NCBI GenBank assembly: GCA_002479765.1
Contig: DLOZ01000031.1
Coordinates: 1 to 56,372 of the forward strand
DNA: 56,372 bases
Reading direction: 5' to 3'
Source of the DNA: Sphingomonadales bacterium UBA7471
GTDB lineage: Bacteria > Pseudomonadota > Alphaproteobacteria > Sphingomonadales > Sphingomonadaceae
Under the pieces are notes generated by a model. The model worked only from the letters and a program-made list of their open reading frames with translations. It did no database searches and had not been told where the DNA came from. Below are positions 1 to 8,743 of this stretch, piece by piece. Each line of letters starts with the position of its first letter. The first letter of the stretch is position 1. Both the position numbers and the translations under genes were made by a program.

Positions 1-8
1 GTCTTCAT
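1..8 (-). CDS. 5' end of a truncated gene downstream of purU
   Basis: Read on the minus strand, an ATG at bases 8-6 follows a GGAGA ribosome-binding sequence with about 8 bases between. Only Met-Lys and part of a third codon lie inside the window, so the product cannot be recognised. It sits 51 bases after the purU stop in the same direction and is probably co-transcribed. The start call rests only on the Shine-Dalgarno match. Confidence 0.35.
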
Positions 9-59
9 ATTAATCGGGTCTCCTAAACTTAACCAAATCGTCGGGCGGATTGCGCCCTT

Positions 60-917
60 TTATTTGAACACAATCGTGCGGTTGCCATTCAGCATCACGC
101 GGTGCTCCAGATGCAGCTTTACCGCCCGCGACAGAACCCGGCTTTCGGTTTCCTGCCCCTGCGCAATTAAATCGTCAACTGTATCGGCATGGTCAACGAT
201 CGACACGTCTTGGGTAATGATTGGACCTTCATCAAGGTCGGGCGTCACATAATGCGCCGTAGCGCCGACCATTTTGACGCCGCGTTCATAGGCACGGTGA
301 TACGGCTTTGCGCCTTTGAAGCCCGGCAGGAAGCTGTGATGAATGTTGATAACGCGCCCATCGAGTTTCCGGCAAAGCTGGTCTGAAAGCACTTGCATAT
401 AACGGGCGAGGATGACGAGATCGACTTTCTGTTCTTCCACCATCGCCAGCAGCTTGGCTTCTTGTTCCAGCTTATTTTCCGGTGTCACCGGCAAATGATG
501 AAATGGGATGCCTTCATGCTCCGCGCGGCGCTGCCAATTTTGGTGGTTGGAAACAACGCTGGTTATTTCCATCGGCAACCGCTTGGTTGCTGTGCGGTAG
601 AGAAGGTCGTTCAGGCAGTGGCCGCCTTGGCTGACCATGATCATCGCGCGCAGCTTTTTACGCAAATCGTGAATGCGCCATTCCAATCGGAACGCCGCAG
701 CAACCGGCAGGAACGCTGCCTCGAAACTTTCCTTCGTGACATCAGCGGGGCAGTTGATGGCGATCCGCATAAAGAACCGTCCGGTTGCCTCGTCGCCATA
801 TTGCGAGCTTTCGACGATGTTGCAGTCCTGGCTGGCAATCGAATTGGCCACCGCTGCGACGATACCCTTTCGGTCGTCGCAAACGATCAACAGTACAAAA
901 TCTGCTCCCATACCCAT
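60..917 (-). CDS. purU: Formyltetrahydrofolate deformylase PurU
   Basis: Hydrolyses 10-formyl-tetrahydrofolate to formate and tetrahydrofolate in the cytoplasm, balancing one-carbon pools. The 285-residue protein has an N-terminal ACT domain (about residues 5-80) and a formyltransferase-fold domain (about 88-265) with the family segment NIHHSFLPGFKGAKPY near residue 190, followed by GATAHYVT, which carry the catalytic Asn/His region. Length is normal for PurU. The ATG at 917 is preferred over an upstream TTG at 923 because GAGGA lies 6-7 bases before it. In glycine-betaine degraders PurU disposes of C1 units from N-demethylation; a link to the GcvT flavoenzymes 15 kb away is inference. Confidence 0.95.
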   Translation of the reverse strand: MGMGADFVLLIVCDDRKGIVAAVANSIASQDCNIVESSQYGDEATGRFFMRIAINCPADVTKESFEAAFLPVAAAFRLEWRIHDLRKKLRAMIMVSQGGHCLNDLLYRTATKRLPMEITSVVSNHQNWQRRAEHEGIPFHHLPVTPENKLEQEAKLLAMVEEQKVDLVILARYMQVLSDQLCRKLDGRVINIHHSFLPGFKGAKPYHRAYERGVKMVGATAHYVTPDLDEGPIITQDVSIVDHADTVDDLIAQGQETESRVLSRAVKLHLEHRVMLNGNRTIVFK

Positions 918-1141
918 TATCAATCCTCATCTCGCAAAACGTGGGTCCGCGTAGCCGCCGAAGCCTACGCTATCCATTGCTCTCATGCATATATTAGGTC
1001 TTCTAATTGCAACATGTAGATGAAATGATTGGTCGGGGAATTTAATTTACCAATCACGAAAATTTGGTCAATTGCTTGACGGAGGCTCGAGTTTCAGTCT
1101 TACTGTTGGAGAATTAGAGCCCCCAGAAAATTGGGGGAAGG

Positions 1142-3862
1142 ATGAGGGGAAGAAAATTGAAAAGTTATTTGAAAATTTCTACCGCGGCGCTTGTTATCGC
1201 ATCGGCTAGTGTCGGCATCGGCATAAACCCTGCATTTGCGCAGCAAACAGCTGAAGAGCAGGATGGCGGTATTGCAGATATCGTTGTGACCGCAACGCGC
1301 CGCGAAGAGTCGGCCAACCGTGTACCGCTTGCAATTACTGCCTTGGGCGGTGAATCGCTGAACGATCTCAATATCACGAAATTCGACAAGCTTATCGAAT
1401 ATCTGCCGAATGTGCGCGCTGCTTCGCGCGGTCCAGGTGCATCGTCCATCTTTATCCGCGGTCTTTCAACGGATTCGCCAGGTCTGCAAATCGCCGGTAC
1501 TGCGGGCGCACAGCCTACGGTCGCATTGTACATCAACGACGCGCCAGCATCGCTCGTCGGACGTAACCTTGACCTTTATGCCGTTGACCTTCAGCGCGTC
1601 GAAGTTCTGGCAGGTCCGCAGGGCACTCTCTTTGGTGCAAGTGCTATGGGTGGTGCGGTCCGCTACATCACCAACAAGCCTGATACGAGCGAATTCCATG
1701 CTGGGTTCAACTCAAGCTACGCCTTCACCAAGGGTGGCGAAGAAAGCGTTGCTGGCGACGCGTTCATCAACATTCCGCTTGTTAAGGACAAGCTGGCATT
1801 CCGCGCGGTATTCTATACCGACCGTCAGGGCGGTTATATCGACAATATCGCAGGAACATACCAAATGCCGTTCAACGGCAATGTCGGCGTTGCTGGAAAA
1901 TTGCCAACGGGTAACCCATTGTTGGTCATGCGTGCAATTCAGTCATGCCAAGCCACTGCCACGACTGCGGTTCCAAATTGCACAGGTAGCCTTTACCGTG
2001 CACCAACACGTCAGACGATCAACAATGACGCATTTGTAGAAGATAACTACAACGACGCGACCTACCGCGGTGGCCGTGTGGCGCTGACTTGGAAAGTCAC
2101 GGACGATTGGTCAGTCGATCTGATGCATGTACGTCAAGAACTTGACACTGACGGTGTATTTGACTTCGAACCTGATGTGGGCGACCTGAAGGTTACCAAG
2201 TTCAATGACAACTCTTTGCGTGACCGCGTTAGCCTCTCGACTTGGGGCGTAAACGGTCGCCTTGGCGCGCTGGATTTGATCTATACTGGTTCATTCTTAA
2301 AGCATCGTGCAACGCAAGTTGCTGATTATGCCGGATATTCAAACATCGGGCTGTATTTGCCTTATTACGAATGTGACCGTGGCGTCTATTACACGGCTGC
2401 GTATAACGGCAATATCGGCAATACCTGCTATGCGCCGAGCAAGAGCTATCAGGTTCGTAACCGGACCGAGCGTATGACTCATGAGTTCCGCGTAACAACG
2501 CCTGCTGACAAGCGTCTTCGCGGTACCTTTGGTTTGTTCTACGATGATAACAAATTGTTCGACAATACCGACTGGTCATATCTGCAACAGGCCGCTGGCT
2601 TCATCTATCGCCGCGCGCCGAACACGGCGGTGAACGCTAATGACAAGAGCGTGCGCTCTGTCAATGTCGGCTTCTTTAACGACATCCAGCGCAAGGATAC
2701 GCAGTTTGCTGCTTATGGTGAAGCGTCCTTTGATATCGTTCCAGACAAGCTAACTTTCACCGGTGGTCTTCGTTATTATGACGAAAAGGCTTCTATCAAC
2801 GGCTCGTCGAACGGCAGCTTTGGCGGTGCACGTGGTGTCTACAATGCCACTACCGGAACCTATACGGCGGCATCTTCAGGTCCAACCACATATAATGTGA
2901 GCGCCAACCTGAACGTGCTTTATGCAGATGCTTCGCCAGCGAAGTATTCCGGCACGTTGTACAAAGCCAACTTGACCTATCGCCTCGACGAATCTTCGTT
3001 GGTTTATGCGACATACTCGGATGGTTTCCGCCCAGGTGGCTTCAACCGTCGTCCGTGCCGCGTACCAAGCGCGATTTGCCCTACCAATGCGGACTTTGTC
3101 CGTTTGGGCACCTATGTACCTGACAAGGTGCAGAACTATGAAGTTGGTGGTAAATTCTCGCTGCTTGATCGTCGTTTGCAGGTCAATTTCGCTGCATATC
3201 AGATCGACTGGAGCAACATCCAGATCACTGTTTTCGACCAGAACATCTCGAACCAAACATTCACCACGAACTTGGTAGATGCCCGGATCCGGGGTCTGGA
3301 AGGCGACGTAACGTGGCGCACCACGCCGGAATTGACGTTTAACAGCGCATTTTCGTATAACGACTCTGAAATGACAAAGTATCGGAAGAGCACAACAGTG
3401 CTTCGTCCGCTTGGTGGTCCGCTTGCTTTGAGCCCCAAATTCCAGTTCAATGCACGTCTGCATTGGGAAAAGGAACTTGCCTCGGGTCTGGCTCCATTCG
3501 CCCAGATTGGTATTCATTATGTTGGCAAGAGCGTCTCTGACGTTATCGACAACGTAAACATCAAGTATCAATCGTTTAACCCGACACTGGGCTACGCTGG
3601 ATCAATCCCTGTCACCTATAATGGTGTCACGGTGCGGCCTGGCGACGTCATCGCGCCAATTCCAGGTGCCCAGAATCTTGATTCTTACACCACGGCGGCA
3701 ATGTCGTTCGGCGTATCGAAGGACGAGTGGCGTTTGGAAGTGTTTGGTGACAACCTCACCGACGCGCGTCCCGAGCTGTACAAGAGCGGGAATGACGGTG
3801 AACTGCGTACAACGACATCACGTCCACGTACAATCGGCCTGCGTTTCTCGTACAAGATTTAA
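1142..3862 (+). CDS. TonB-dependent outer-membrane receptor
   Basis: Active outer-membrane transporter powered by TonB/ExbBD; substrate unknown. The 906-residue protein starts with a signal peptide ending AFA-QQ near residue 34, then a TonB box (DIVVTATRRE, about 46-55), a plug domain (about 60-175, with VEVLAGPQGTLFGASAMGG) and a large beta-barrel ending in RPRTIGLRFSYKI. This is the sphingomonad catabolic type of receptor, not a clear siderophore type. A TTG at 1157 preceded by AGGGGAAG is an alternative start that would still keep the signal peptide. A likely terminator follows, so the downstream sulfotransferase probably has its own promoter, but the gene set suggests shared substrate uptake. 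Confidence 0.93.
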   Translation: MRGRKLKSYLKISTAALVIASASVGIGINPAFAQQTAEEQDGGIADIVVTATRREESANRVPLAITALGGESLNDLNITKFDKLIEYLPNVRAASRGPGASSIFIRGLSTDSPGLQIAGTAGAQPTVALYINDAPASLVGRNLDLYAVDLQRVEVLAGPQGTLFGASAMGGAVRYITNKPDTSEFHAGFNSSYAFTKGGEESVAGDAFINIPLVKDKLAFRAVFYTDRQGGYIDNIAGTYQMPFNGNVGVAGKLPTGNPLLVMRAIQSCQATATTAVPNCTGSLYRAPTRQTINNDAFVEDNYNDATYRGGRVALTWKVTDDWSVDLMHVRQELDTDGVFDFEPDVGDLKVTKFNDNSLRDRVSLSTWGVNGRLGALDLIYTGSFLKHRATQVADYAGYSNIGLYLPYYECDRGVYYTAAYNGNIGNTCYAPSKSYQVRNRTERMTHEFRVTTPADKRLRGTFGLFYDDNKLFDNTDWSYLQQAAGFIYRRAPNTAVNANDKSVRSVNVGFFNDIQRKDTQFAAYGEASFDIVPDKLTFTGGLRYYDEKASINGSSNGSFGGARGVYNATTGTYTAASSGPTTYNVSANLNVLYADASPAKYSGTLYKANLTYRLDESSLVYATYSDGFRPGGFNRRPCRVPSAICPTNADFVRLGTYVPDKVQNYEVGGKFSLLDRRLQVNFAAYQIDWSNIQITVFDQNISNQTFTTNLVDARIRGLEGDVTWRTTPELTFNSAFSYNDSEMTKYRKSTTVLRPLGGPLALSPKFQFNARLHWEKELASGLAPFAQIGIHYVGKSVSDVIDNVNIKYQSFNPTLGYAGSIPVTYNGVTVRPGDVIAPIPGAQNLDSYTTAAMSFGVSKDEWRLEVFGDNLTDARPELYKSGNDGELRTTTSRPRTIGLRFSYKI

Positions 3863-3874
3863 GCAACACGGCGG

Positions 3875-3898
3875 GCGCCCCTGGGAAACCGGGGGCGC
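3875..3898 (+). terminator. Probable intrinsic terminator of the TonB receptor gene
   Basis: A perfect 7-bp stem, GCGCCCC (3875-3881) with GGGGCGC (3892-3898), encloses a small loop with GGGAAACC and starts 13 bases after the receptor stop. Only three T residues follow, so the U-tract is weak. It may act as a terminator or as a 3' mRNA-stabilising hairpin. Confidence 0.55.
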
Positions 3899-3985
3899 TT
3901 TGCCACATTTGTATTTCTGCGTTGCGTCAAGCGTATGAAGTTCGGCAAGGTTCGTGCAACCGTTCGTCACAATATGGGAGAGTAG

Positions 3986-5992
3986 GTGACAATGTTGGCC
4001 GAGGCCTCGCCCGATAATATTGACGCGATGTTGCGTGAAGCACGGTCGCATTTGCAAAATGCCCGCTTTGCCGAAGCAGAGGCATTATGCGCGCGTATAT
4101 TGGAAGCCGCGCCGGATAACATTGATGCTCTGTACACTTTGGCGGTAACACAGCGTATGCAGCGTCAGGTTCCTGCGGCGCTCTCGACACTTGATAAATT
4201 GATTGCCATCGACGCTGGCTACGGCCGTGCGTGGCAAGAACGTGGGCATTGTTTTCGCGACAGCGGTTTGACCGAAGAGGCAATCGCCGCTTACCAGCGC
4301 GCAGTAACCCACAATGGCGCATTGGTCGCAAGCTGGCGTATACTTTCACAAATGCATGATAAAGCCGGGCGCGAGGGGCCGGCAAACTTTGCGCACGCCC
4401 AATATACCCATCTTTCCGCCCTTCCACCTGAGTTGCTAAGTGTTGCCAGCTTCATTCAGGAAGGGCGTATCTTCAAGGCAGAGCAGCTGTGCCGCGCGTT
4501 CCTGCAACGCAATGGTCACCATGTTGAGGCCATGCGCTTGCTTGCCGACATCGGCATGAAATTCAACGCTTATGACGAAGCGGAATTTTTGCTCGAGTCT
4601 TGCAAGGTTTTGGAGCCCGACAATGTCAGCGCGCATTTCGACTATGTGAAAGTATTGCGCAAACGCCAGAAATTCGAACTGGCACTCAGCGAAGCGTCGG
4701 AACTGCGCGAAAAAGAACCCGGCAATCCTGAGTTTGAAATGCTGTACGCCAATGAAAATCTGGCCGTTGGCAATTTTGATGAAGCGATGCTGATTTATGA
4801 GGCCTTGCTTGGGTCTATGCCGAATAATCCAGGCATAAACCTGACCTATGGCCATGCGCTTAAGACCGTCGGGCGGCAGGATGATGCCATTTCTGCCTAT
4901 CGCCGCGCCTATCAGGTCCGGCCAGACTGCGGTGATGCCTATTGGAGCTTGGCCAATCTCAAGACATATCGCTTTGACGATAGCGAGATTGCCCAAATGC
5001 GGGAACGACAAGCGTCGCCGATGACGGCACTGGATGACCGCTATCACCTCTGTTTTGCGTTGGGCAAGGCGCTGGAGGATCGCGGCGAATATAGCACTTC
5101 ATTCGAATATTATGAGCTCGGTAATCGTTTGAAGCGCGAGGAGCTGAAATATGATCCCACACGACTGACAAACGAAATGCGCCTGCAGCGTGAACTTGTA
5201 ACCACTGACCTACTTGGGAAATTTTCCGGTGCAGGCTGCCCAGCGCGGGACCCGATTTTCATTGTCGGGCTGCCGCGCGCAGGTTCGACCTTGCTCGAAC
5301 AAATTCTTGCATCGCACAGTCAGGTTGAAGGGACGATGGAGCTCCCGAATATCTTTGCGTTGGCCTTCCGACTTGACCGGCAACGCGTTGTCGGAGAGGC
5401 GCCTGAATATCCCGGCAACTTGGCGGATTTGACGCATGAAGACGTCACCCGTTTTGGCGAAGAATATATCCGCGACACGCAGATATACCGCAAGGGCGGG
5501 ACACCCTTGTTCATCGATAAAATGCCAAACAATTTCCGTCACATCGGTCTCATCAACATGATCCTGCCGAACGCGAAGATTATCGATGCGCGGCGCGGCG
5601 CCATGGGATGCTGTTTCAGCGGGTTTAAGCAGCTCTTTGCCGAAGGTCAGGAATTCACTTACGGGCTTGAGGAAGTAGGCCAATATTACACTGATTATGT
5701 GCAATTAATGGACCATTGGGACAGTGTGTTGCCCGGCAAGATATTGCGCGTCCGGTACGAGGAAGTCGTTGCCGATCTGGAAACGCAGGTCCGGCGTTTG
5801 CTCGACTATTGCGGCCTTCCTTTTGAAGAAGCTTGCCTTAATTTCCACCAGACCGAGCGCGCGGTGCGCACCGCGAGTTCGGAACAGGTGCGACAACCGA
5901 TTTTCAAAAGTGGCGTTGATCAATGGGAGAATTTCAGCGAATTTCTCGATCCGCTGCGTAAAAAACTAGGGCCTGAACTGGTCGCAACCTGA
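3986..5992 (+). CDS. TPR-repeat sulfotransferase
   Basis: Predicted PAPS-dependent sulfotransferase carrying a long N-terminal tetratricopeptide domain. Residues about 1-340 form repeated helix pairs typical of TPR (for example AEALCARILEAAPDNIDALY). Residues about 415-650 form the sulfotransferase domain with the 5'-phosphosulfate loop GLPRAGSTLLEQIL and a 3'-phosphate-binding stretch around DARRGAMGCCFSGF. No signal peptide is seen, so it should be cytoplasmic. Start is GTG 3986 (GGGAG 5 bases upstream) or ATG 3992. It is 11 bases ahead of the MFS gene. TPR-sulfotransferases recur beside TonB receptors in sphingomonads, but their acceptor is not known to me. Confidence 0.85.
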   Translation: MTMLAEASPDNIDAMLREARSHLQNARFAEAEALCARILEAAPDNIDALYTLAVTQRMQRQVPAALSTLDKLIAIDAGYGRAWQERGHCFRDSGLTEEAIAAYQRAVTHNGALVASWRILSQMHDKAGREGPANFAHAQYTHLSALPPELLSVASFIQEGRIFKAEQLCRAFLQRNGHHVEAMRLLADIGMKFNAYDEAEFLLESCKVLEPDNVSAHFDYVKVLRKRQKFELALSEASELREKEPGNPEFEMLYANENLAVGNFDEAMLIYEALLGSMPNNPGINLTYGHALKTVGRQDDAISAYRRAYQVRPDCGDAYWSLANLKTYRFDDSEIAQMRERQASPMTALDDRYHLCFALGKALEDRGEYSTSFEYYELGNRLKREELKYDPTRLTNEMRLQRELVTTDLLGKFSGAGCPARDPIFIVGLPRAGSTLLEQILASHSQVEGTMELPNIFALAFRLDRQRVVGEAPEYPGNLADLTHEDVTRFGEEYIRDTQIYRKGGTPLFIDKMPNNFRHIGLINMILPNAKIIDARRGAMGCCFSGFKQLFAEGQEFTYGLEEVGQYYTDYVQLMDHWDSVLPGKILRVRYEEVVADLETQVRRLLDYCGLPFEEACLNFHQTERAVRTASSEQVRQPIFKSGVDQWENFSEFLDPLRKKLGPELVAT

Positions 5993-6003
5993 GGAGGAAT
6001 TTT

Positions 6004-7311
6004 ATGACTGACAATGCGCCGACTGGTCCAATACATGTCGATGAAGTCTCCTCGCTGGGGCAGCGTTGGTATGTCCTCATCATCATGATGCTGGTGTACA
6101 CGATCAGCATTGCTGACCGTTATGTTTTGTCGACACTGCTTGGACCCATTAGCAAAGAATTGAACCTGACGGATACGGAGACCGCGTGGCTCGGTCTTCC
6201 GCTGGCGCTTTTTTATGTGACAATGGGCATCCCTTTGTCATGGTTGTGTGACCGGACGAACCGCCGCAACTTGCTCGCGGCATCGGTTGCCGTCTGGTCG
6301 CTCATGACGGCCATAACCGGCTATACCCGCGGATATTTTGATTTATTGTTGGCGCGTATTGGCGTTGGCATTGGTGAGGCTGGTGGTACACCTGCGTGCA
6401 ATTCGATAATCGCTGACTATTTTCCCGCCGACCGGCGCTCCATGGCTATGACCGTGTTTGCACTTGGCGCGCCCATCGGGGCGTGGCTGGGTTCGGACAT
6501 TGCGGGCTATGTCTCGACATTACATGGATGGCGCGCCGCTTTCTTTGTTTTGGGCGTGCCCGGGATCATTTTGGCGCTGATCATCATGGTCACAATCAAG
6601 GAGCCGAAGCGCGGGCGTTTGGACGTCGTAACCGAAGATAAAGCGCCAACGATCATGGAAACGATGAAATTTCTCTGGTCACAAAAATCCGCGGTGCATG
6701 CGATGACCGGCAGCGGCCTGTCTGCATTTTGGGGCTGGGGCCTGATGTGGTTCACGCCGCTTTTCATGCAACGCACATATGGCATGGATGAAGGCGAAGC
6801 CGGCAGTATGCTGGGCTGGATTTATCTTATTGGCGGCATTGGTGCGTCATTATTGACCGCATGGGTGGTGGCACGCCCGACATATACCGACCCACGTAAA
6901 ATCGCCCGGCTTTTGGCCGTGGTAACGGCATTGGCCACTATCCCGTCGTTCCTTGCATATTATACCCGCGACCTTGGGGTGGCACAGCTCATGTGGTGGT
7001 TGTTCATCCCGGCCATTTATTTCTACATTGGCCCGGCATTTGCACTGTGCCAGAACTTGGCGGCACCGAAAATGCGGGCAATGGCCGTGGCCATATCCTT
7101 GGTTGTTGCCAATGTGCTGAACCTGATTATTGCACCTACAATTGTTGGCGGCCTCAGCGACTTTTTTGACGCAACGGGTGGCGGCAATGCGGATTCCCTG
7201 CGTCTTGCACAGCTGATTCTCGCACCAACCGGCCTGTGGGCGGCGTGGCATTATTGGCGCGCTGAAAAATATATTATTGAAGATCAAAAGAGAGCCATTG
7301 GATATGTCTAA
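6004..7311 (+). CDS. MFS permease, Spinster-like
   Basis: Inner-membrane major facilitator permease of 435 residues with about 12 predicted membrane segments. The loop after helix 2 has the MFS motif-A-like DRTNRRN, and helix 4 has RIGVGIGEAGG, as in the Spinster-like group that is common in sphingomonad catabolic clusters. An AGGAGG ribosome site 5-6 bases before the ATG supports the start. Its 3' end overlaps the aldehyde dehydrogenase by 8 bases, so the genes are translationally linked. Substrate is unknown; context suggests uptake of the compound degraded by the next three enzymes. Confidence 0.92.
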   Translation: MTDNAPTGPIHVDEVSSLGQRWYVLIIMMLVYTISIADRYVLSTLLGPISKELNLTDTETAWLGLPLALFYVTMGIPLSWLCDRTNRRNLLAASVAVWSLMTAITGYTRGYFDLLLARIGVGIGEAGGTPACNSIIADYFPADRRSMAMTVFALGAPIGAWLGSDIAGYVSTLHGWRAAFFVLGVPGIILALIIMVTIKEPKRGRLDVVTEDKAPTIMETMKFLWSQKSAVHAMTGSGLSAFWGWGLMWFTPLFMQRTYGMDEGEAGSMLGWIYLIGGIGASLLTAWVVARPTYTDPRKIARLLAVVTALATIPSFLAYYTRDLGVAQLMWWLFIPAIYFYIGPAFALCQNLAAPKMRAMAVAISLVVANVLNLIIAPTIVGGLSDFFDATGGGNADSLRLAQLILAPTGLWAAWHYWRAEKYIIEDQKRAIGYV

Positions 7312-8743
7312 TTCGCCGCTGAAGTCTTATATCAACGGCGCGTGGGTTTTGCCTGCGACGTCCACTGCAACGGTGGATGCAGTCAATCCTGCGACAGAAG
7401 AAGTCTGCGCCGTCGTGGCTGTTTGTGGCCGTGACGATGTCGAATTGGCCGTCACAGCCGCACGCGCTGCGTTTGACGGATATGCAGCGACCACGCTTGA
7501 GCATCGCATTGCGTTGGTGGAAAAGCTGATCACTATTTTCGAACGGCGCTATGGTGAAATGGTCACCGCCATTTCAACCGAGATGGGCGCGCCCTACGAT
7601 CTGTCGCATGACGCGCAGGCGGAAAGCGGCCCCGGCCATTTACGCGCAACGGTTAAGGCCGTGCGCGAAATGGCGTGGGATTATGATGTTGGCACAGATG
7701 GCATCGTCACGCATGAGCCTATTGGTGTTTGCGTCCTGATCACGCCATGGAACTGGCCCATCAACCAGATCGTGTGTAAGGTCGGTCCCGCATTGATTAC
7801 CGGCTGCACGATGGTTTTGAAGCCAAGTGAAATGGCACCTCTTTCTGCTCAGTTGTTCGCTGAAATGGTTGAGGAAGCCGGTTTCCCCAAAGGCGTGTTC
7901 AATATGATCCATGGCACGGGCGCTTCTGTCGGTGACGCGCTGACCAGCCACCCTGAAGTCGATATGATCTCGTTTACCGGATCGACGCGCGCCGGCGTTC
8001 AGATTGCCAAAAATGCCGCAGATACCGTGAAGCGCGTTGCGCAGGAACTGGGTGGCAAGTCCGCCAATATCGTCTTTGCCGACAGTGATTTGGAGGCCGC
8101 GGTCACGCGCGGTGTGCTGCATTGCTTCGGAAATACCGGTCAGTCATGCAACGCCCCGACGCGCATGCTAGTTGAACAATCGGTCTACGACGAAGCAGTG
8201 GCGATCGCCGCCCGCGTTGCGAAGGCCGCGAAGCTTGGCGACCCGATGGAGAAGGGCCCGCATTATGGCCCCGTTGTCAGCAAGGCACATTATGACAAGA
8301 TACAGGGTCTGATACAGGTCGGGATCGATGAAGGTGCACAGCTTGTCGCAGGTGGCACAGGCCGGGCCGATGGCTTTGACCGCGGCTATTATGTGAAACC
8401 TACGGTTTTTGCAGGCGTTCACAACAAGATGCGCATTGCCCAAGAAGAAGTGTTTGGACCTGTGCTGGTGCTGATCCCATTTAAGGATGAAGCGGAGGCC
8501 ATCGCGATTGCCAATGACTCCCCATATGGGCTCTATGCTTATGTGCAAACCGGTGACTTGGACCGCGCCCGTCGTGTTTCGCGTTTAATGCGGGCGGGCG
8601 GTGTCAGCATCAATGGCACGAGCCAAGACTATATGGCACCATTTGGCGGCTACAAACAGTCGGGCAATGGCCGCGAATATGGCGAATTTGGTGTGCGCGA
8701 TTTCCTTGAGATCAAATCGATCAGCGGGTTCCGCGTTCCATGA
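7304..8743 (+). CDS. NAD(P)-dependent aldehyde dehydrogenase
   Basis: Oxidises an aldehyde to a carboxylate. The 479-residue protein has the superfamily landmarks in order: TPWNWP substrate/cofactor segment (about 144), the catalytic glutamate in VAQELGGKSAN (about 245), the nucleophilic cysteine in FGNTGQSCNAPTR (about 280) and EEVFGPVL (about 380). The ATG at 7304 is chosen over a TTG at 7277 because AGAGAG precedes it and it gives a normal N-terminus (MSNSPLKSYINGAW). It overlaps the MFS stop and ends with an ATGA junction to the enolase-superfamily gene. The true aldehyde is unknown; betaine aldehyde cannot be assumed from the sequence. Confidence 0.93.
   Translation: MSNSPLKSYINGAWVLPATSTATVDAVNPATEEVCAVVAVCGRDDVELAVTAARAAFDGYAATTLEHRIALVEKLITIFERRYGEMVTAISTEMGAPYDLSHDAQAESGPGHLRATVKAVREMAWDYDVGTDGIVTHEPIGVCVLITPWNWPINQIVCKVGPALITGCTMVLKPSEMAPLSAQLFAEMVEEAGFPKGVFNMIHGTGASVGDALTSHPEVDMISFTGSTRAGVQIAKNAADTVKRVAQELGGKSANIVFADSDLEAAVTRGVLHCFGNTGQSCNAPTRMLVEQSVYDEAVAIAARVAKAAKLGDPMEKGPHYGPVVSKAHYDKIQGLIQVGIDEGAQLVAGGTGRADGFDRGYYVKPTVFAGVHNKMRIAQEEVFGPVLVLIPFKDEAEAIAIANDSPYGLYAYVQTGDLDRARRVSRLMRAGGVSINGTSQDYMAPFGGYKQSGNGREYGEFGVRDFLEIKSISGFRVP

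Noticed and set aside
64..1019. Plus-strand frames running through the purU region
   Set aside because: They are antisense shadows of a well-matched PurU gene and show no recognisable protein.
7277..8743. Aldehyde dehydrogenase starting at the TTG at 7277
   Set aside because: The extra nine residues lie inside the MFS gene and lack a ribosome site; ATG 7304 has AGAGAG before it and fits the family.
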